A stretch of DNA of 64,000 nucleotides, taken from positions 1 to 64,000 of the forward strand of contig NZ_JAGBKM010000013.1 of the NCBI RefSeq assembly GCF_017498085.1, given 5' to 3'. This DNA comes from Psychrobacter coccoides. Its GTDB lineage: Bacteria > Pseudomonadota > Gammaproteobacteria > Pseudomonadales > Moraxellaceae. A program made the position numbers and the translations under genes. Numbering within the stretch: the first letter of the stretch is position 1; each line of letters opens with the position of its first letter. The notes under the pieces are model-generated. The model did not search any database and was not told the DNA's origin. It saw nothing but the letters and a program-made list of their open reading frames with translations. Positions 9,010 to 17,520 of the stretch are shown here, one piece after another.

Positions 9010-11211
9010 CTATTTACTAGTGCCGTATGTGTAAGCATAGTGGTAGCTCTGCTTATCCAGAACTCCTTGCTGCACATCGTTTAGAACGATACCATCTACT
9101 TTTACATTGGCTTTATTCATCTGTTTGATTGCATACCCTAGCTGACCCTCTAGTGAGTTATTATGTCTAGCTACCATTAATACTTTGTCCGCATATTGGG
9201 ATAACAAAACAGCATCTGTCGCAGCTAAAACTGGAGGCGAATCAATAATAATATAATCATAATGAGCTGAAAGCTGCTCTATTAGACTTGCAAACTTCTC
9301 ACTAGCTAATAATGATGCAGGGTTAGCTGCTTGTTGCCCACGTGGAATAATATCCATATTATCCACAGGTGTTGGATGAGTAATACTGGTTGCGGTATGT
9401 TCGTTTTCCAGAAAATAGTCTGCTAAACCTGACTCTTCACTCATATTAAAGGTACGATGTAGACTTCCTAGATGTAGATCTGCATCTATGACCAAAATAC
9501 GTTTATCTAGCTGTGAGAATACCTCAGCCAAATTGGCCACTACAAAGGACTTACCAACATTTGGACTTTCACTAGAAACTAATATCACACGTGCACCTTG
9601 GTTTTGCTTAGGCATACCAAACATTAGGTAGGTTCGTAAACTCTTAATACCTTCATAGCTCAAACCATCTTGATCCACATAAGCCAACAATCTATCATTA
9701 GGCTGATTATTTTTACTAAGCTTTCTCAGTGATTTGGAACGTGGAATTGTAGCTATAACAGGCACCCCCATCTTAGATTCGATACTATTGGGATCCTTAA
9801 CCACATCATTTCTGAATAGGTTTTTTAACATTACTGCAATGATTCCAAGCATAAGACCTAATAGTCCTGCTAATATCATTACCTGCAACTTTTTTGGTGC
9901 AATAGGTCTAAAGGTACTTGTAGGTAAGTCAACGATGCGAGCATAACCAATCTGACCAGCTCTAACGATTTTTAGCTGTTCATAGTTTCTTAGCATAGTT
10001 AGATAGATATCTCTATCGATATCAACATCTTCTGATAGTTTTAAAAACTCTCTTTGTATGTCTGGAAGTCTAGTTACTGTATTCTTAATCTCTTGCTTTC
10101 TGGCATTTAGAACACGAAGTTGATCATTAATCTGAATAACTAGAGGATGTTCTGCAGTATAATAAGTCGTTAGCTCTGCTTTTCTTAGGTTCAACTCATT
10201 AAGCTGTGAATCAATCTGATAGCTTTCTGTTAGTAGCAACTGTGCTTCCTGACCAACATCTATAGTTCCATACTTTTGACGAAACTCATTAAATGCTGTT
10301 TCAGAGTCCTCCAGCTTTTGTTTTAATATAGGTATCTGCGTCTCCATGAACTCAATGGTTTTATTGGTTTCTTCAGAGCCACGAGATTGGTTTTGGTCTA
10401 TATATGATAGGACTATTTGTCTTAAGATAGAGCTAACTTGCTGCTGGTTAGAGCCTGTTAGAGACAGTTGAATAATTCCAGTATTACCTCCCTGCTCTTC
10501 AACAACCAAAGTATTCGCTAAGGCATTTGTTATATCTTCTACAGACTTTTTAGTAATGTTTATGGGATGATCATTATCAGGAAGGTCTGTTACTGTAATT
10601 TCAATTTCACCCCCTGAACCCTGAAACTTATGAGCTTGGTTCATTTGCCCTTTAAATTCATCAACCCCACTACTCAATACAAATCCTGCACCACTTCTTA
10701 CTAGCGTAAACGTATTATTAATGTATGACGGTGATACATTAAACTGACTTACCTGCGCTTGTCCGTTTTTAGTATCCAAAGAAACCGTATCTTCGGTATT
10801 TACTTGTGTGCCTACACTATCTCTTTTTATTCTGTCTAAATGACCAATAGTAGGATCATTTAGTCGAATACGGAGATTCAACATGTTGACTACTGGCTCT
10901 AACACCATGCGTGATTTTATGAGCTGAGCTTCTGTTTGAGCTGGGCTTACCTCTGGTCCTACCAACTCTGAGATATTCGCTCCAAGCCCTGACACACCCT
11001 GAGTTTCATTATCTATTTGTACTAAAGCATCTGATTTGAATGTAGGATTAACATAACGTGTGTATAAAAAACCTAGTATTAACCCTAACAATAAAAAGGC
11101 GATAACTATCTTCCAGTTTCTTAACAACACCAAAAATGCTGTAAATAAGTCGTTCTCATTGTTATCACGATCGACAGTAGGTTGTGACAGACTTTTTGAT
11201 TGTGTATTCAT
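9010..11211 (-). CDS. wzc: Wzc tyrosine-protein kinase / chain-length regulator
   Basis: A 733-residue bacterial tyrosine kinase. An N-terminal Wzz domain is bracketed by membrane helices at about residues 33-52 and 440-465, with a long periplasmic part containing coiled coil (TNKTIEFMETQIPILKQKLEDSE). The cytosolic kinase has Walker A SSESPNVGKSFVVANLAE, Walker A' ILVIDADLHLG and Walker B YIIIDSPPVLAATDA. The C-terminus YHYAYTYGTSK is the tyrosine cluster that is autophosphorylated. With Wza and Wzb it drives polymerisation and export of high-molecular-weight capsule. It is 14 bases downstream of wzb. Confidence 0.94.
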   Translation of the reverse strand: MNTQSKSLSQPTVDRDNNENDLFTAFLVLLRNWKIVIAFLLLGLILGFLYTRYVNPTFKSDALVQIDNETQGVSGLGANISELVGPEVSPAQTEAQLIKSRMVLEPVVNMLNLRIRLNDPTIGHLDRIKRDSVGTQVNTEDTVSLDTKNGQAQVSQFNVSPSYINNTFTLVRSGAGFVLSSGVDEFKGQMNQAHKFQGSGGEIEITVTDLPDNDHPINITKKSVEDITNALANTLVVEEQGGNTGIIQLSLTGSNQQQVSSILRQIVLSYIDQNQSRGSEETNKTIEFMETQIPILKQKLEDSETAFNEFRQKYGTIDVGQEAQLLLTESYQIDSQLNELNLRKAELTTYYTAEHPLVIQINDQLRVLNARKQEIKNTVTRLPDIQREFLKLSEDVDIDRDIYLTMLRNYEQLKIVRAGQIGYARIVDLPTSTFRPIAPKKLQVMILAGLLGLMLGIIAVMLKNLFRNDVVKDPNSIESKMGVPVIATIPRSKSLRKLSKNNQPNDRLLAYVDQDGLSYEGIKSLRTYLMFGMPKQNQGARVILVSSESPNVGKSFVVANLAEVFSQLDKRILVIDADLHLGSLHRTFNMSEESGLADYFLENEHTATSITHPTPVDNMDIIPRGQQAANPASLLASEKFASLIEQLSAHYDYIIIDSPPVLAATDAVLLSQYADKVLMVARHNNSLEGQLGYAIKQMNKANVKVDGIVLNDVQQGVLDKQSYHYAYTYGTSK

Positions 11212-11225
11212 ATATGACCCACTAT

Positions 11226-11657
11226 TTAGCTAATTTTATAAACCCAGTGTTCAAGGCTATCCTCAAGATCCCTTCTAACAACCTCAAATGCTTGCTTGTC
11301 TTTACCATATGGATCTTTTATATCTTTATTTATCCAATGCCCAATTCTGAAAACTTTACCTCGGCAATGTGGCCACTGCTCTTCAATCCATCTTTTCTGC
11401 TTTATTGACATCGTCAAAATCAGATCAGCGTTTCTAACCAGTAACTCATCTATTTGTTGTGCAGTATGGTTACTTATATCAGTGCCATATTCAGCCATTA
11501 CTTCAATTGCAATAGAATCGGCAGGATAGCCTACCAGTGCCGATACTCCAGCAGAATTGATTTCTTTCAATGGATACTTACTTGCCATCATGGCCGCAGC
11601 CATTGGGCTGCGACATATATTACCTACACACACTATTAATATATTTTTAAAATCCAC
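11226..11657 (-). CDS. wzb: Wzb low-molecular-weight protein tyrosine phosphatase
   Basis: A 143-residue phosphatase that removes phosphate from Wzc. The P-loop CVGNICRSP (CX5R, residues 10-18) opens the protein, and the general-acid Asp is in KDPYGKDKQAF near residue 115. Length and gene order (wza-wzb-wzc) match Group 1/4 capsule clusters. The spacing is short on both sides, 15 bases from wza and 14 from wzc. Confidence 0.94.
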   Translation of the reverse strand: MDFKNILIVCVGNICRSPMAAAMMASKYPLKEINSAGVSALVGYPADSIAIEVMAEYGTDISNHTAQQIDELLVRNADLILTMSIKQKRWIEEQWPHCRGKVFRIGHWINKDIKDPYGKDKQAFEVVRRDLEDSLEHWVYKIS

Positions 11658-11672
11658 AGTAAGCCACTTTTG

Positions 11673-12767
11673 TTAGATACGTGAGATACTATAAATCGCA
11701 GATGTAGAAGGTAGTAGCAAGCTGATAACACGGTTCCAACGAGCCAACCCTGTTGGATCTACATATAGAATATCGTTAGGCTGCATCTCAAAACGATTTG
11801 CCAGTGCAAAGTTCGTTATTGTTTTCATATCTATATAATAAATATTGGTCATACCATTATTGGGATTATCTCGGACAACATATATTTTGGCAGCATCAGA
11901 AGTATTAGAGTCTAATCCTCTAGACTCGCCTATGACATGGGCTAAGCTTAAGCCTTGCTCTGGTATCAAAACAGGTTCAACCCTACCTAACTCTCCTAAC
12001 ACATAAACCTTATTACGAGTTTCGCTGTTCACATGAACAGAGTCTCCATCTCGTAGATAGATTTGATTTGCTGAAACTCCTAGCTCTCTCAGTGATTGAA
12101 GACCTAAAGAGTAACTCTTACCATCCCTATTCAGTGTTATGTTATTGGAGTCACCAGCGGCTGTTGCTCCCCCTGCTAGAGATATGGCGCTGTACAGGGA
12201 TACAGGTGTGTCTGTAATAGCAAATTCACCTGGTTGCTCTACTTCACCGTCAATAAAGAACTTATTACCACGATATTCAGCAACGTTAACCTGAGGGTCA
12301 GAGTATTTTAAATAGCGTTGTAATTGTCCTTTCAGGTTTGCAGTAAACTGTGGAACGCTCAAACCACTAGCCTTGACACGCCCAACCAATGGAAACTGAA
12401 CGAAGCCTTGTTGATCCACTAGAAATCCAGATGTCGCACTAGGTGTAATATCTGGATAGCCACTAAGAAAAATGTTTAGAACATCACCTTGAGTAATTTG
12501 ATAATCCATATATCCAGACGTTTGTATCAAACGATGCAAGTCATTATTTGAAGTAGCGACTTTCTTTGGTGGTAAGGTGGCTAAATTTATAGGCTGAATA
12601 TTAAAATGCAATCCATTCTCAGCTATAAAACTACCAGAGACAGGCAATTGTCCAGCCTGAAGCCCTGAATTAATAGTACAGCCAGAAAGCAATCCTGTGA
12701 GTAATAGACACATTGCGCCTTTCAATCTAGCAGACTGATATAAAGAGTTTTTGTGGTTATAGGACAT
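11673..12767 (-). CDS. wza: Wza outer-membrane polysaccharide export lipoprotein
   Basis: This forms the outer-membrane exit pore for capsule. A lipoprotein signal peptide ends in LLTGLLSGC, with Cys as the acylated residue. Next come the polysaccharide export domain (QITQGDVLNIFLSGYPDI, GFVQFPLVGRVKASGLSV, DPQVNVAEYRGNKFFIDGEV) and SLBB-like repeats, with a C-terminal amphipathic segment. The ATG at 12767 is preferred; an in-frame GTG at 12776 preceded by GGA is an alternative that adds three residues. It is the first gene of the capsule operon, behind a 600-bp noncoding region. Confidence 0.92.
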   Translation of the reverse strand: MSYNHKNSLYQSARLKGAMCLLLTGLLSGCTINSGLQAGQLPVSGSFIAENGLHFNIQPINLATLPPKKVATSNNDLHRLIQTSGYMDYQITQGDVLNIFLSGYPDITPSATSGFLVDQQGFVQFPLVGRVKASGLSVPQFTANLKGQLQRYLKYSDPQVNVAEYRGNKFFIDGEVEQPGEFAITDTPVSLYSAISLAGGATAAGDSNNITLNRDGKSYSLGLQSLRELGVSANQIYLRDGDSVHVNSETRNKVYVLGELGRVEPVLIPEQGLSLAHVIGESRGLDSNTSDAAKIYVVRDNPNNGMTNIYYIDMKTITNFALANRFEMQPNDILYVDPTGLARWNRVISLLLPSTSAIYSISRI

Positions 12768-13399
12768 AATAGTCACTCAGATCCGTGTTCAAAAGTTAAG
12801 TGTCGATAAGCAAAAGTCAGCCATTATATATTATATGTGAAAAAACGAATTAATAATTACCAAACCTACACGTAAAATAGTTATTCTGCAATACTAAGAA
12901 CTTTTGTAGATAGTTATAAATAGGTATTAATATAATACTCGTATAAACAACAATTTACCAACCCGCCTGTCTATTTATTGACTAAATTAGCCAACAAAAG
13001 ATAGCTGTTATAAATGATAACTTTTAGAGTAAACGGTATAAAAACCCACTTTATCGGTATAAAATGTCATTAAAAAAAATAAAACATCATGGTTTTGACT
13101 AAAGTATTACTAAATATTTATCTATTTATATCTAGGGTAAATACTAAATTTGACTTCTGTTAACTACGATTTGAGCCTGACTTTTTGTGCCGTAAGTCAA
13201 GCAAAAAAACCAAACTCACCTCAGTCTTCCAACCGAAGTAAAGTAAAAAAATATTTGCTTTCTGAAAACAAGTCTTCGATATCACGACATTCGAAGAAAA
13301 AACAGTGATTTAGGCACCAACTCTCAAAAAATAGCGTAGAATAGAGGGCTCAATCTTATACATTGCGAAATGTAAACCAACCGATTCAAGGTAACTGAT
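12768..13399. other. AT-rich divergent intergenic region, capsule operon and rluB promoters
   Basis: About 630 bases without a convincing reading frame separate divergent wza and rluB. On the minus strand a run of overlapping TATAAT-like hexamers lies at about 12823-12837, some 55-70 bases before wza, and could be its -10 box; no clear -35 was seen. On the plus strand TAGAAT at about 13338 is a possible rluB -10. No JUMPstart/ops (GGCGGTAG) element was found. The large size and AT content suit a regulated capsule promoter, but no specific operator is recognised. Confidence 0.4.
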
Positions 13400-14332
13400 A
13401 TGAAAGATGAAAAACTACAAAAAGCACTGGCTCGCATGGGCTTAGGATCACGTCGTCAGATGGAAGAGGTCATTAAGTCTGGTCGTGTATCTGTCAATAG
13501 CGGTCCTGCTACCATTGGCGACCGGGTGGGACAGGGCGATGAGATTCGTGTTGACGGTCGTCTGATCAAGTACACTGCTGAAAACGAAAAACGTCGTCGG
13601 GTCTTGGCTTATTATAAACCTGAGGGCGAGATCTGCTCAGCCAGTGACCCTGAAGGCCGTCCGACTGTCTTTGAGCGCTTACCAAAACTGACCCATGACC
13701 GCTGGGTAATGGTTGGTCGCTTAGATATTAACTCTACCGGATTACTTTTATTTACCAATGATGGTGAAATGGCGCATCGATTGATGCACCCTTCTAATGA
13801 AGTGACACGGGAATATGCGGTACGTGTATTAGGTGAAGTCACGCCAGATATCGCTCGAAACCTGACGGCTGGGGTTATGCTAGAAGATGGTATGGCACAG
13901 TTTGAAGATATAAAAGAAGGCGGGGGTGATGGTGTTAATAAATGGTATCACGTCAAACTAAAAGAAGGGCGTAATCGTGAGGTGCGCCGCTTGTTTGAAT
14001 CTCAAGGCCTTAAGGTCAGTCGCTTATTGCGTACACGTTACGGTACTATTTCGCTACCAAAAGAGCTGCGTACAGGACGCTTTTTAGAGTTGGATAAAAA
14101 AGAGATCAATACGCTTACTGACCTAGTCAGCTTGCGCCCACGTCATGGTACTGGTCTACAGGGTACAGCCAAAGAAAAACAAGAGCGTATTAAAAATAAG
14201 CCATTAAAAGCACGGCGCTCTGATAATCGTAACAGCAATACTAAAGCCAGCAGTAGTGCTAAATCCAAAGGCCGTTCGAGTGCTTCTGATCGTCGTTCAC
14301 GTCATACTGGTAACCGTAGTAATCAATCTTAG
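13400..14332 (+). CDS. rluB: 23S rRNA pseudouridine(2605) synthase RluB
   Basis: A 310-residue RsuA/RluB-family pseudouridine synthase. An N-terminal S4 RNA-binding domain (KLQKALARMGLGSRRQMEEVIKSGRVSVNS, residues 5-34) precedes the catalytic domain. The catalytic Asp is in VGRLDINSTGLLLFTNDG, near residue 114, and EGRNREVRRLFESQGLKVSRLLRTRYG is the family's C-terminal signature. The basic, Ser/Asn/Arg-rich tail from about residue 255 is low complexity and probably disordered, as often seen in RluB. It modifies U2605 of 23S rRNA during ribosome assembly. A strong hairpin terminator follows. Confidence 0.92.
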   Translation: MKDEKLQKALARMGLGSRRQMEEVIKSGRVSVNSGPATIGDRVGQGDEIRVDGRLIKYTAENEKRRRVLAYYKPEGEICSASDPEGRPTVFERLPKLTHDRWVMVGRLDINSTGLLLFTNDGEMAHRLMHPSNEVTREYAVRVLGEVTPDIARNLTAGVMLEDGMAQFEDIKEGGGDGVNKWYHVKLKEGRNREVRRLFESQGLKVSRLLRTRYGTISLPKELRTGRFLELDKKEINTLTDLVSLRPRHGTGLQGTAKEKQERIKNKPLKARRSDNRNSNTKASSSAKSKGRSSASDRRSRHTGNRSNQS

Positions 14333-14372
14333 GCCACGTTGGTTCAGTATGCCAATATGATACTCATAAGAA

Positions 14373-14403
14373 AAGCTGCTAATCAATGATTGGCAGCTTT
14401 TTT
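14373..14403 (+). terminator. Rho-independent terminator after rluB
   Basis: A long hairpin, AAGCTGCTAATCA paired with TGATTGGCAGCTT (one G-T pair), is followed by six or seven T on the plus strand. It lies 40 bases after the rluB stop. Confidence 0.85.
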
Positions 14404-14437
14404 ATTGGTATTTCTTGATGCATGGCTATTTGCAAGC

Positions 14438-14545
14438 TATAGTCGGAGCACTTTTAAACCGCTACGGTGTTACCCGCCCCAGATGTACTTAGTGTACTAT
14501 CTGCCGTCGGTCGCCTTATAGCGATTTTAAAATTCCTTGACTATA
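14438..14545. mobile_element. IS630-like MITE, 108 bp
   Basis: A short noncoding palindromic element with good terminal repeats. The left end is TATAGTCGGAGCACTTTTAA followed by ACCGCTA; the right end read inward is TATAGTCAAGGAATTTTAAA followed by ATCGCTA. Both ends carry TA. It sits between the convergent rluB and hypothetical genes, just past the rluB terminator. Its TATAGTC start is shared with the IS630 copy at bases 1-912. Confidence 0.75.
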
Positions 14546-14553
14546 TATATTAA

Positions 14554-15114
14554 CTACGATTGACTGTCTAAATAGCGTCTCATGATACGCAAATCTTGCA
14601 AGTTTTGTGTCTCTATTTGTCTAAGAAGCTCATCTAAACGTTTTTCAATACTATATAGTAGCTCCTGTAAGACCTCAATTGCCTCATTCTGTTTATTTTG
14701 CTTAGTCGTTTGCTTATTAATACTGGTAGCGGTACTTATAAAGCGATAATGAGTGCTTAGTATTTCAGGCAAGCGAGTATAGACCAGTTTATGCAAGATA
14801 AAGTGTTCTTCATTGACGATGATGGTCTTTTGTTGTTCTGTACTTTGCTGATACTCTTGATAAATCGCTAATTTTTTATCAATGCTTTGTAATTGACGCA
14901 GTTGTCCATCGGTGAGCACTTTGAGGTGTTTTTTGGTCAAATCCAACTGCTGCCAGTTCAATGTGTTTAAAGATAAGGGCGTGTTATAGTCTTGATAAGT
15001 CAGCACACCGGGGGTAATACCAACTGCTCTATGTAAAGCATGCCAGCCTTTTCTACCTAAATAGATGACCGTGATGGTGCTCGCTACACCAGCAACGCCC
15101 AACAGTATACTCAT
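14554..15114 (-). CDS. uncharacterised membrane-anchored protein, paralog A of three
   Basis: Function not recognised. This is a 186-residue protein with one N-terminal hydrophobic segment (SILLGVAGVASTITVIYLG) and an otherwise polar, helix-rich body. Its C-terminal two thirds match the two upstream neighbours: IDKKLAIYQEY, EEHFILHKLVYTRLPEILSTHYRFI, and EVLQELLYSIEKRLDELLRQIE..LRIMRRYL. It is the last of three collinear paralogs, 65 bases after the next one. The single anchor suggests an inner-membrane protein with a cytosolic or periplasmic helical domain. Confidence 0.7.
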   Translation of the reverse strand: MSILLGVAGVASTITVIYLGRKGWHALHRAVGITPGVLTYQDYNTPLSLNTLNWQQLDLTKKHLKVLTDGQLRQLQSIDKKLAIYQEYQQSTEQQKTIIVNEEHFILHKLVYTRLPEILSTHYRFISTATSINKQTTKQNKQNEAIEVLQELLYSIEKRLDELLRQIETQNLQDLRIMRRYLDSQS

Positions 15115-15179
15115 ACTTACCCCTCATCTATGTTTATAATATCACCCACCTTCTATATAGTATTATGTATGGCACAGCA

Positions 15180-15797
15180 CTATGTATTACCTTTGTCCGC
15201 GGCTGATTTGGCTTGATCATTGAGCCGAGTGCTTTCGAGTATTTGCACTTTAGATACAGGGTTATCAAAACGCTGTTGCAAGTAACGATGGGTGGCCAGC
15301 AACTTTTGTCCATCTTGATGATAAGAAGCATCTAACAAGTCATCAAACTGAGTATTGATCGTTCTTAGCACTTCGAGCAACGCTTCTTTACCAGTCACAT
15401 CGGAATGTTTTATTTTAGTATTGTCAGCACGGGCACCGTCCAAGTCATGCAAGCGGCGATAGTCAGCGACCGCTTGTGGGATATGTTTGTCCATTAGGTT
15501 TTGAATCATGATGTAAGTCTCACTCACAGTATCACTGTCATCGATCTTCCCATCATTATTAGTATCACCATAGATTACCCTTAACTTTTCGCCTTTTTGG
15601 TCAATCTGCGCAAGCGCTGTTGTCACCTCGTTGGGTAAGCTTTTTTCAGGAATGTAGCCCAACTGCGGCATGGCTTTATATTCAAGCATTTTGGGTGCTG
15701 TGATTTTTTTAACACCAAGATAGCCCAGGTATAATCCAGCTGCTGGCAATATACCGTATAAGATGAACATCACTAGCATCGCTGTTGCTTGGGTCAT
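15180..15797 (-). CDS. uncharacterised membrane protein with EF-hand-like loop, paralog B
   Basis: Function not recognised. It is a 205-residue protein with an N-terminal hydrophobic segment (AMLVMFILYGILPAAGLYLGYLG). The shared helical domain follows: LAQIDQKGEKL, YIMIQNLMDKHIPQAVADYRRL, and EALLEVLRTINTQFDDLLDAS..KLLATHRYLQQRF. Inside it lies GDTNNDGKIDDSD (about residues 77-89), a good EF-hand or dockerin-type calcium loop that the other two copies lack at this place. The N-terminus is uncertain by a few residues. Confidence 0.7.
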   Translation of the reverse strand: MTQATAMLVMFILYGILPAAGLYLGYLGVKKITAPKMLEYKAMPQLGYIPEKSLPNEVTTALAQIDQKGEKLRVIYGDTNNDGKIDDSDTVSETYIMIQNLMDKHIPQAVADYRRLHDLDGARADNTKIKHSDVTGKEALLEVLRTINTQFDDLLDASYHQDGQKLLATHRYLQQRFDNPVSKVQILESTRLNDQAKSAADKGNT

Positions 15798-15879
15798 CAG
15801 AGTATCCTTGTCATGTCCTTGTTATTGATATTGATATTAAACTTATTACGGCTTAAACCTATTATGATTGATGTTTAAG

Positions 15880-16626
15880 CTAGTTCTTTGTACGGCTTTT
15901 GACATAGCGATGCGTTGAAGCCAGTTTATTCATCACTGTTTGGTGCAACTCATCGAGCAGCTCATCCAACTCATAGTCAATCTCTAAAAATAAATCCGTC
16001 AGCATGTCTCCTGCAGTCATACTGCCCTGCACCATATTGTTTTTGGTTCGATGCGGGCTAAAGCGTTGTAATTGCTCATAATGATATAACGCCTCTGGAA
16101 TGCTCTCTGACACCAGCTTATCAATGACGAACTGACGCTCGTTATGCTGTTGTTGTTGCTGTTCATTTAACTCACCACTCCAATCACGATAGCGCTTCAG
16201 CTTACCGTTAATTCGGTCCAAAATAGCCACCGCCTCGATAGGCATGGCATTCAAAGTGGCCTCATCGACCACGTCCACAAGCTCTGTCATAATCGGACAA
16301 CGTCCATATCTGAGATACCATAAGGTATCGGGGTCAAAAGGAGGGCGGTTTATCGAGCGCATCTGGGCCCGATTGGCAAGGTAACGATCTGTCAGCGGCG
16401 TTGGTGAATGGACATCGCTTATACGTGCTAAAGCATCACAGATTCTATCAGCACGCTCAGGAGGCGTCAGTATAGCGGTATTTTCATGATTATCTACATC
16501 ACTGTCACCCTTATTGACTACGCCAGAACACACAGCCGATTGTTGAGCGTTTTTAACCGCTTGTGCTGGCAAGTCATCTTGCGCTTGCCCAAATGACTGT
16601 AGCATCCTCGTCAAACTTACGACCAT
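15880..16626 (-). CDS. uncharacterised protein, paralog C (no membrane anchor)
   Basis: Function not recognised. It is a 248-residue protein without a membrane segment, and its first 90 residues are unlike the paralogs. The C-terminal part carries the shared domain: AVAILDRINGKLKRYRDW, ERQFVIDKLVSESIPEALYHYEQLQRF, and DMLTDLFLEIDYELDELLDELHQTVMNKLASTHRYV. It is the first gene of a three-gene minus-strand set, with gaps of 82 and 65 bases to the others. Because it lacks an anchor, it may act in the cytosol alongside the two membrane copies. Confidence 0.68.
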   Translation of the reverse strand: MVVSLTRMLQSFGQAQDDLPAQAVKNAQQSAVCSGVVNKGDSDVDNHENTAILTPPERADRICDALARISDVHSPTPLTDRYLANRAQMRSINRPPFDPDTLWYLRYGRCPIMTELVDVVDEATLNAMPIEAVAILDRINGKLKRYRDWSGELNEQQQQQHNERQFVIDKLVSESIPEALYHYEQLQRFSPHRTKNNMVQGSMTAGDMLTDLFLEIDYELDELLDELHQTVMNKLASTHRYVKSRTKN

Positions 16627-16773
16627 GACCTACCCTGCTCCTCGGTTCATTACTTTCATATTCTACTCGTATTGCATGCTTTCATTTAATCACGTATCTT
16701 AGCAGCTTTTAATCACTCTGCCAGTAAGCAAAATGTCACCACTCCCTCTCTACCATAATGACCACATCATCCT

Positions 16774-17376
16774 ATGAATGCTCCTGATTATATTTCTGGC
16801 TTTTTACTTGGGTTATCACTTATTATTGCGATCGGCTCACAGAATGCTTTTATTCTCAAGCAAGGCCTAAAGCGTGAACACATATTTTTTATCAGTTTGT
16901 TTTGTGCTGTCAGTGATGCCTTATTGATATCTGCTGGTGTGGCTGGTTTTGGTGCCATAACTGTCCAGTACCCTCAGATAGTTAATATCGCCAAAATTGC
17001 AGGCATGGTGTTTTTAATCGGCTACGGATTACAAAGCTTATATGCCAGTGTGCGCATATCACACGCTATCACAGTCGATGGACAAGCGGTGACTGGCTTA
17101 AAAAAAGCATTGCTTCTGTGTTTTGGTTTTACTTGGCTAAACCCACATGTCTATTTAGATACATTGGTGCTCGTTGGCATGGTTTCAACTGGGGCTAGCA
17201 GCAAGTTGGCCTTTGGCATTGGAGCGGTAAGCGCTTCATTCTTTTTCTTTTTTGCCCTTGGCTATGGCGCTCGATTATTAAGACCCCTATTTACCAAGCC
17301 AAAAGCTTGGAACCTACTTGATGCAGGGGTAGGTGTTTTGATGTTTTATTTGGCTTGGCATCTGTATCAAAGCTAA
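16774..17376 (+). CDS. LysE/ArgO-family amino acid exporter
   Basis: A 200-residue inner-membrane exporter for basic amino acids. The family signature is GLSLIIAIGSQNAFILKQGLKREHIF in the first helix, followed by SDALLISAGVAGFG. A later block has GFTWLNPHVYLDTLVLVG, also diagnostic of LysE/ArgO. Six hydrophobic segments fit the family. Whether lysine or arginine is exported cannot be told from sequence. No LysG/ArgP-type regulator lies beside it. Confidence 0.9.
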   Translation: MNAPDYISGFLLGLSLIIAIGSQNAFILKQGLKREHIFFISLFCAVSDALLISAGVAGFGAITVQYPQIVNIAKIAGMVFLIGYGLQSLYASVRISHAITVDGQAVTGLKKALLLCFGFTWLNPHVYLDTLVLVGMVSTGASSKLAFGIGAVSASFFFFFALGYGARLLRPLFTKPKAWNLLDAGVGVLMFYLAWHLYQS

Positions 17377-17452
17377 CACCTGTATGAATACCAGTAGTAC
17401 TTGATTGCTCCTAAAGGGGTCTGATTTCAAACCCGCTGCAACCAATAGATAT

Positions 17453-17487
17453 AAAAAAACCAAACACTTAAGGTGCTTGGTTTTTAT
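17453..17487. terminator. bidirectional terminator between lysE-like and tmm
   Basis: The hairpin ACCAAACAC-TTAAG-GTGCTTGGT (one mismatch) is flanked by seven A on the left and five T on the right. It can therefore stop transcription from both convergent genes. Confidence 0.75.
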
Positions 17488-17520
17488 TTGTAGCTGCTTG
17501 CTATGACAGACATCGATTGC

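Noticed and set aside
12768..13399. JUMPstart/ops element before the capsule genes
   Set aside because: The GGCGGTAG core was looked for on the minus strand and not found.
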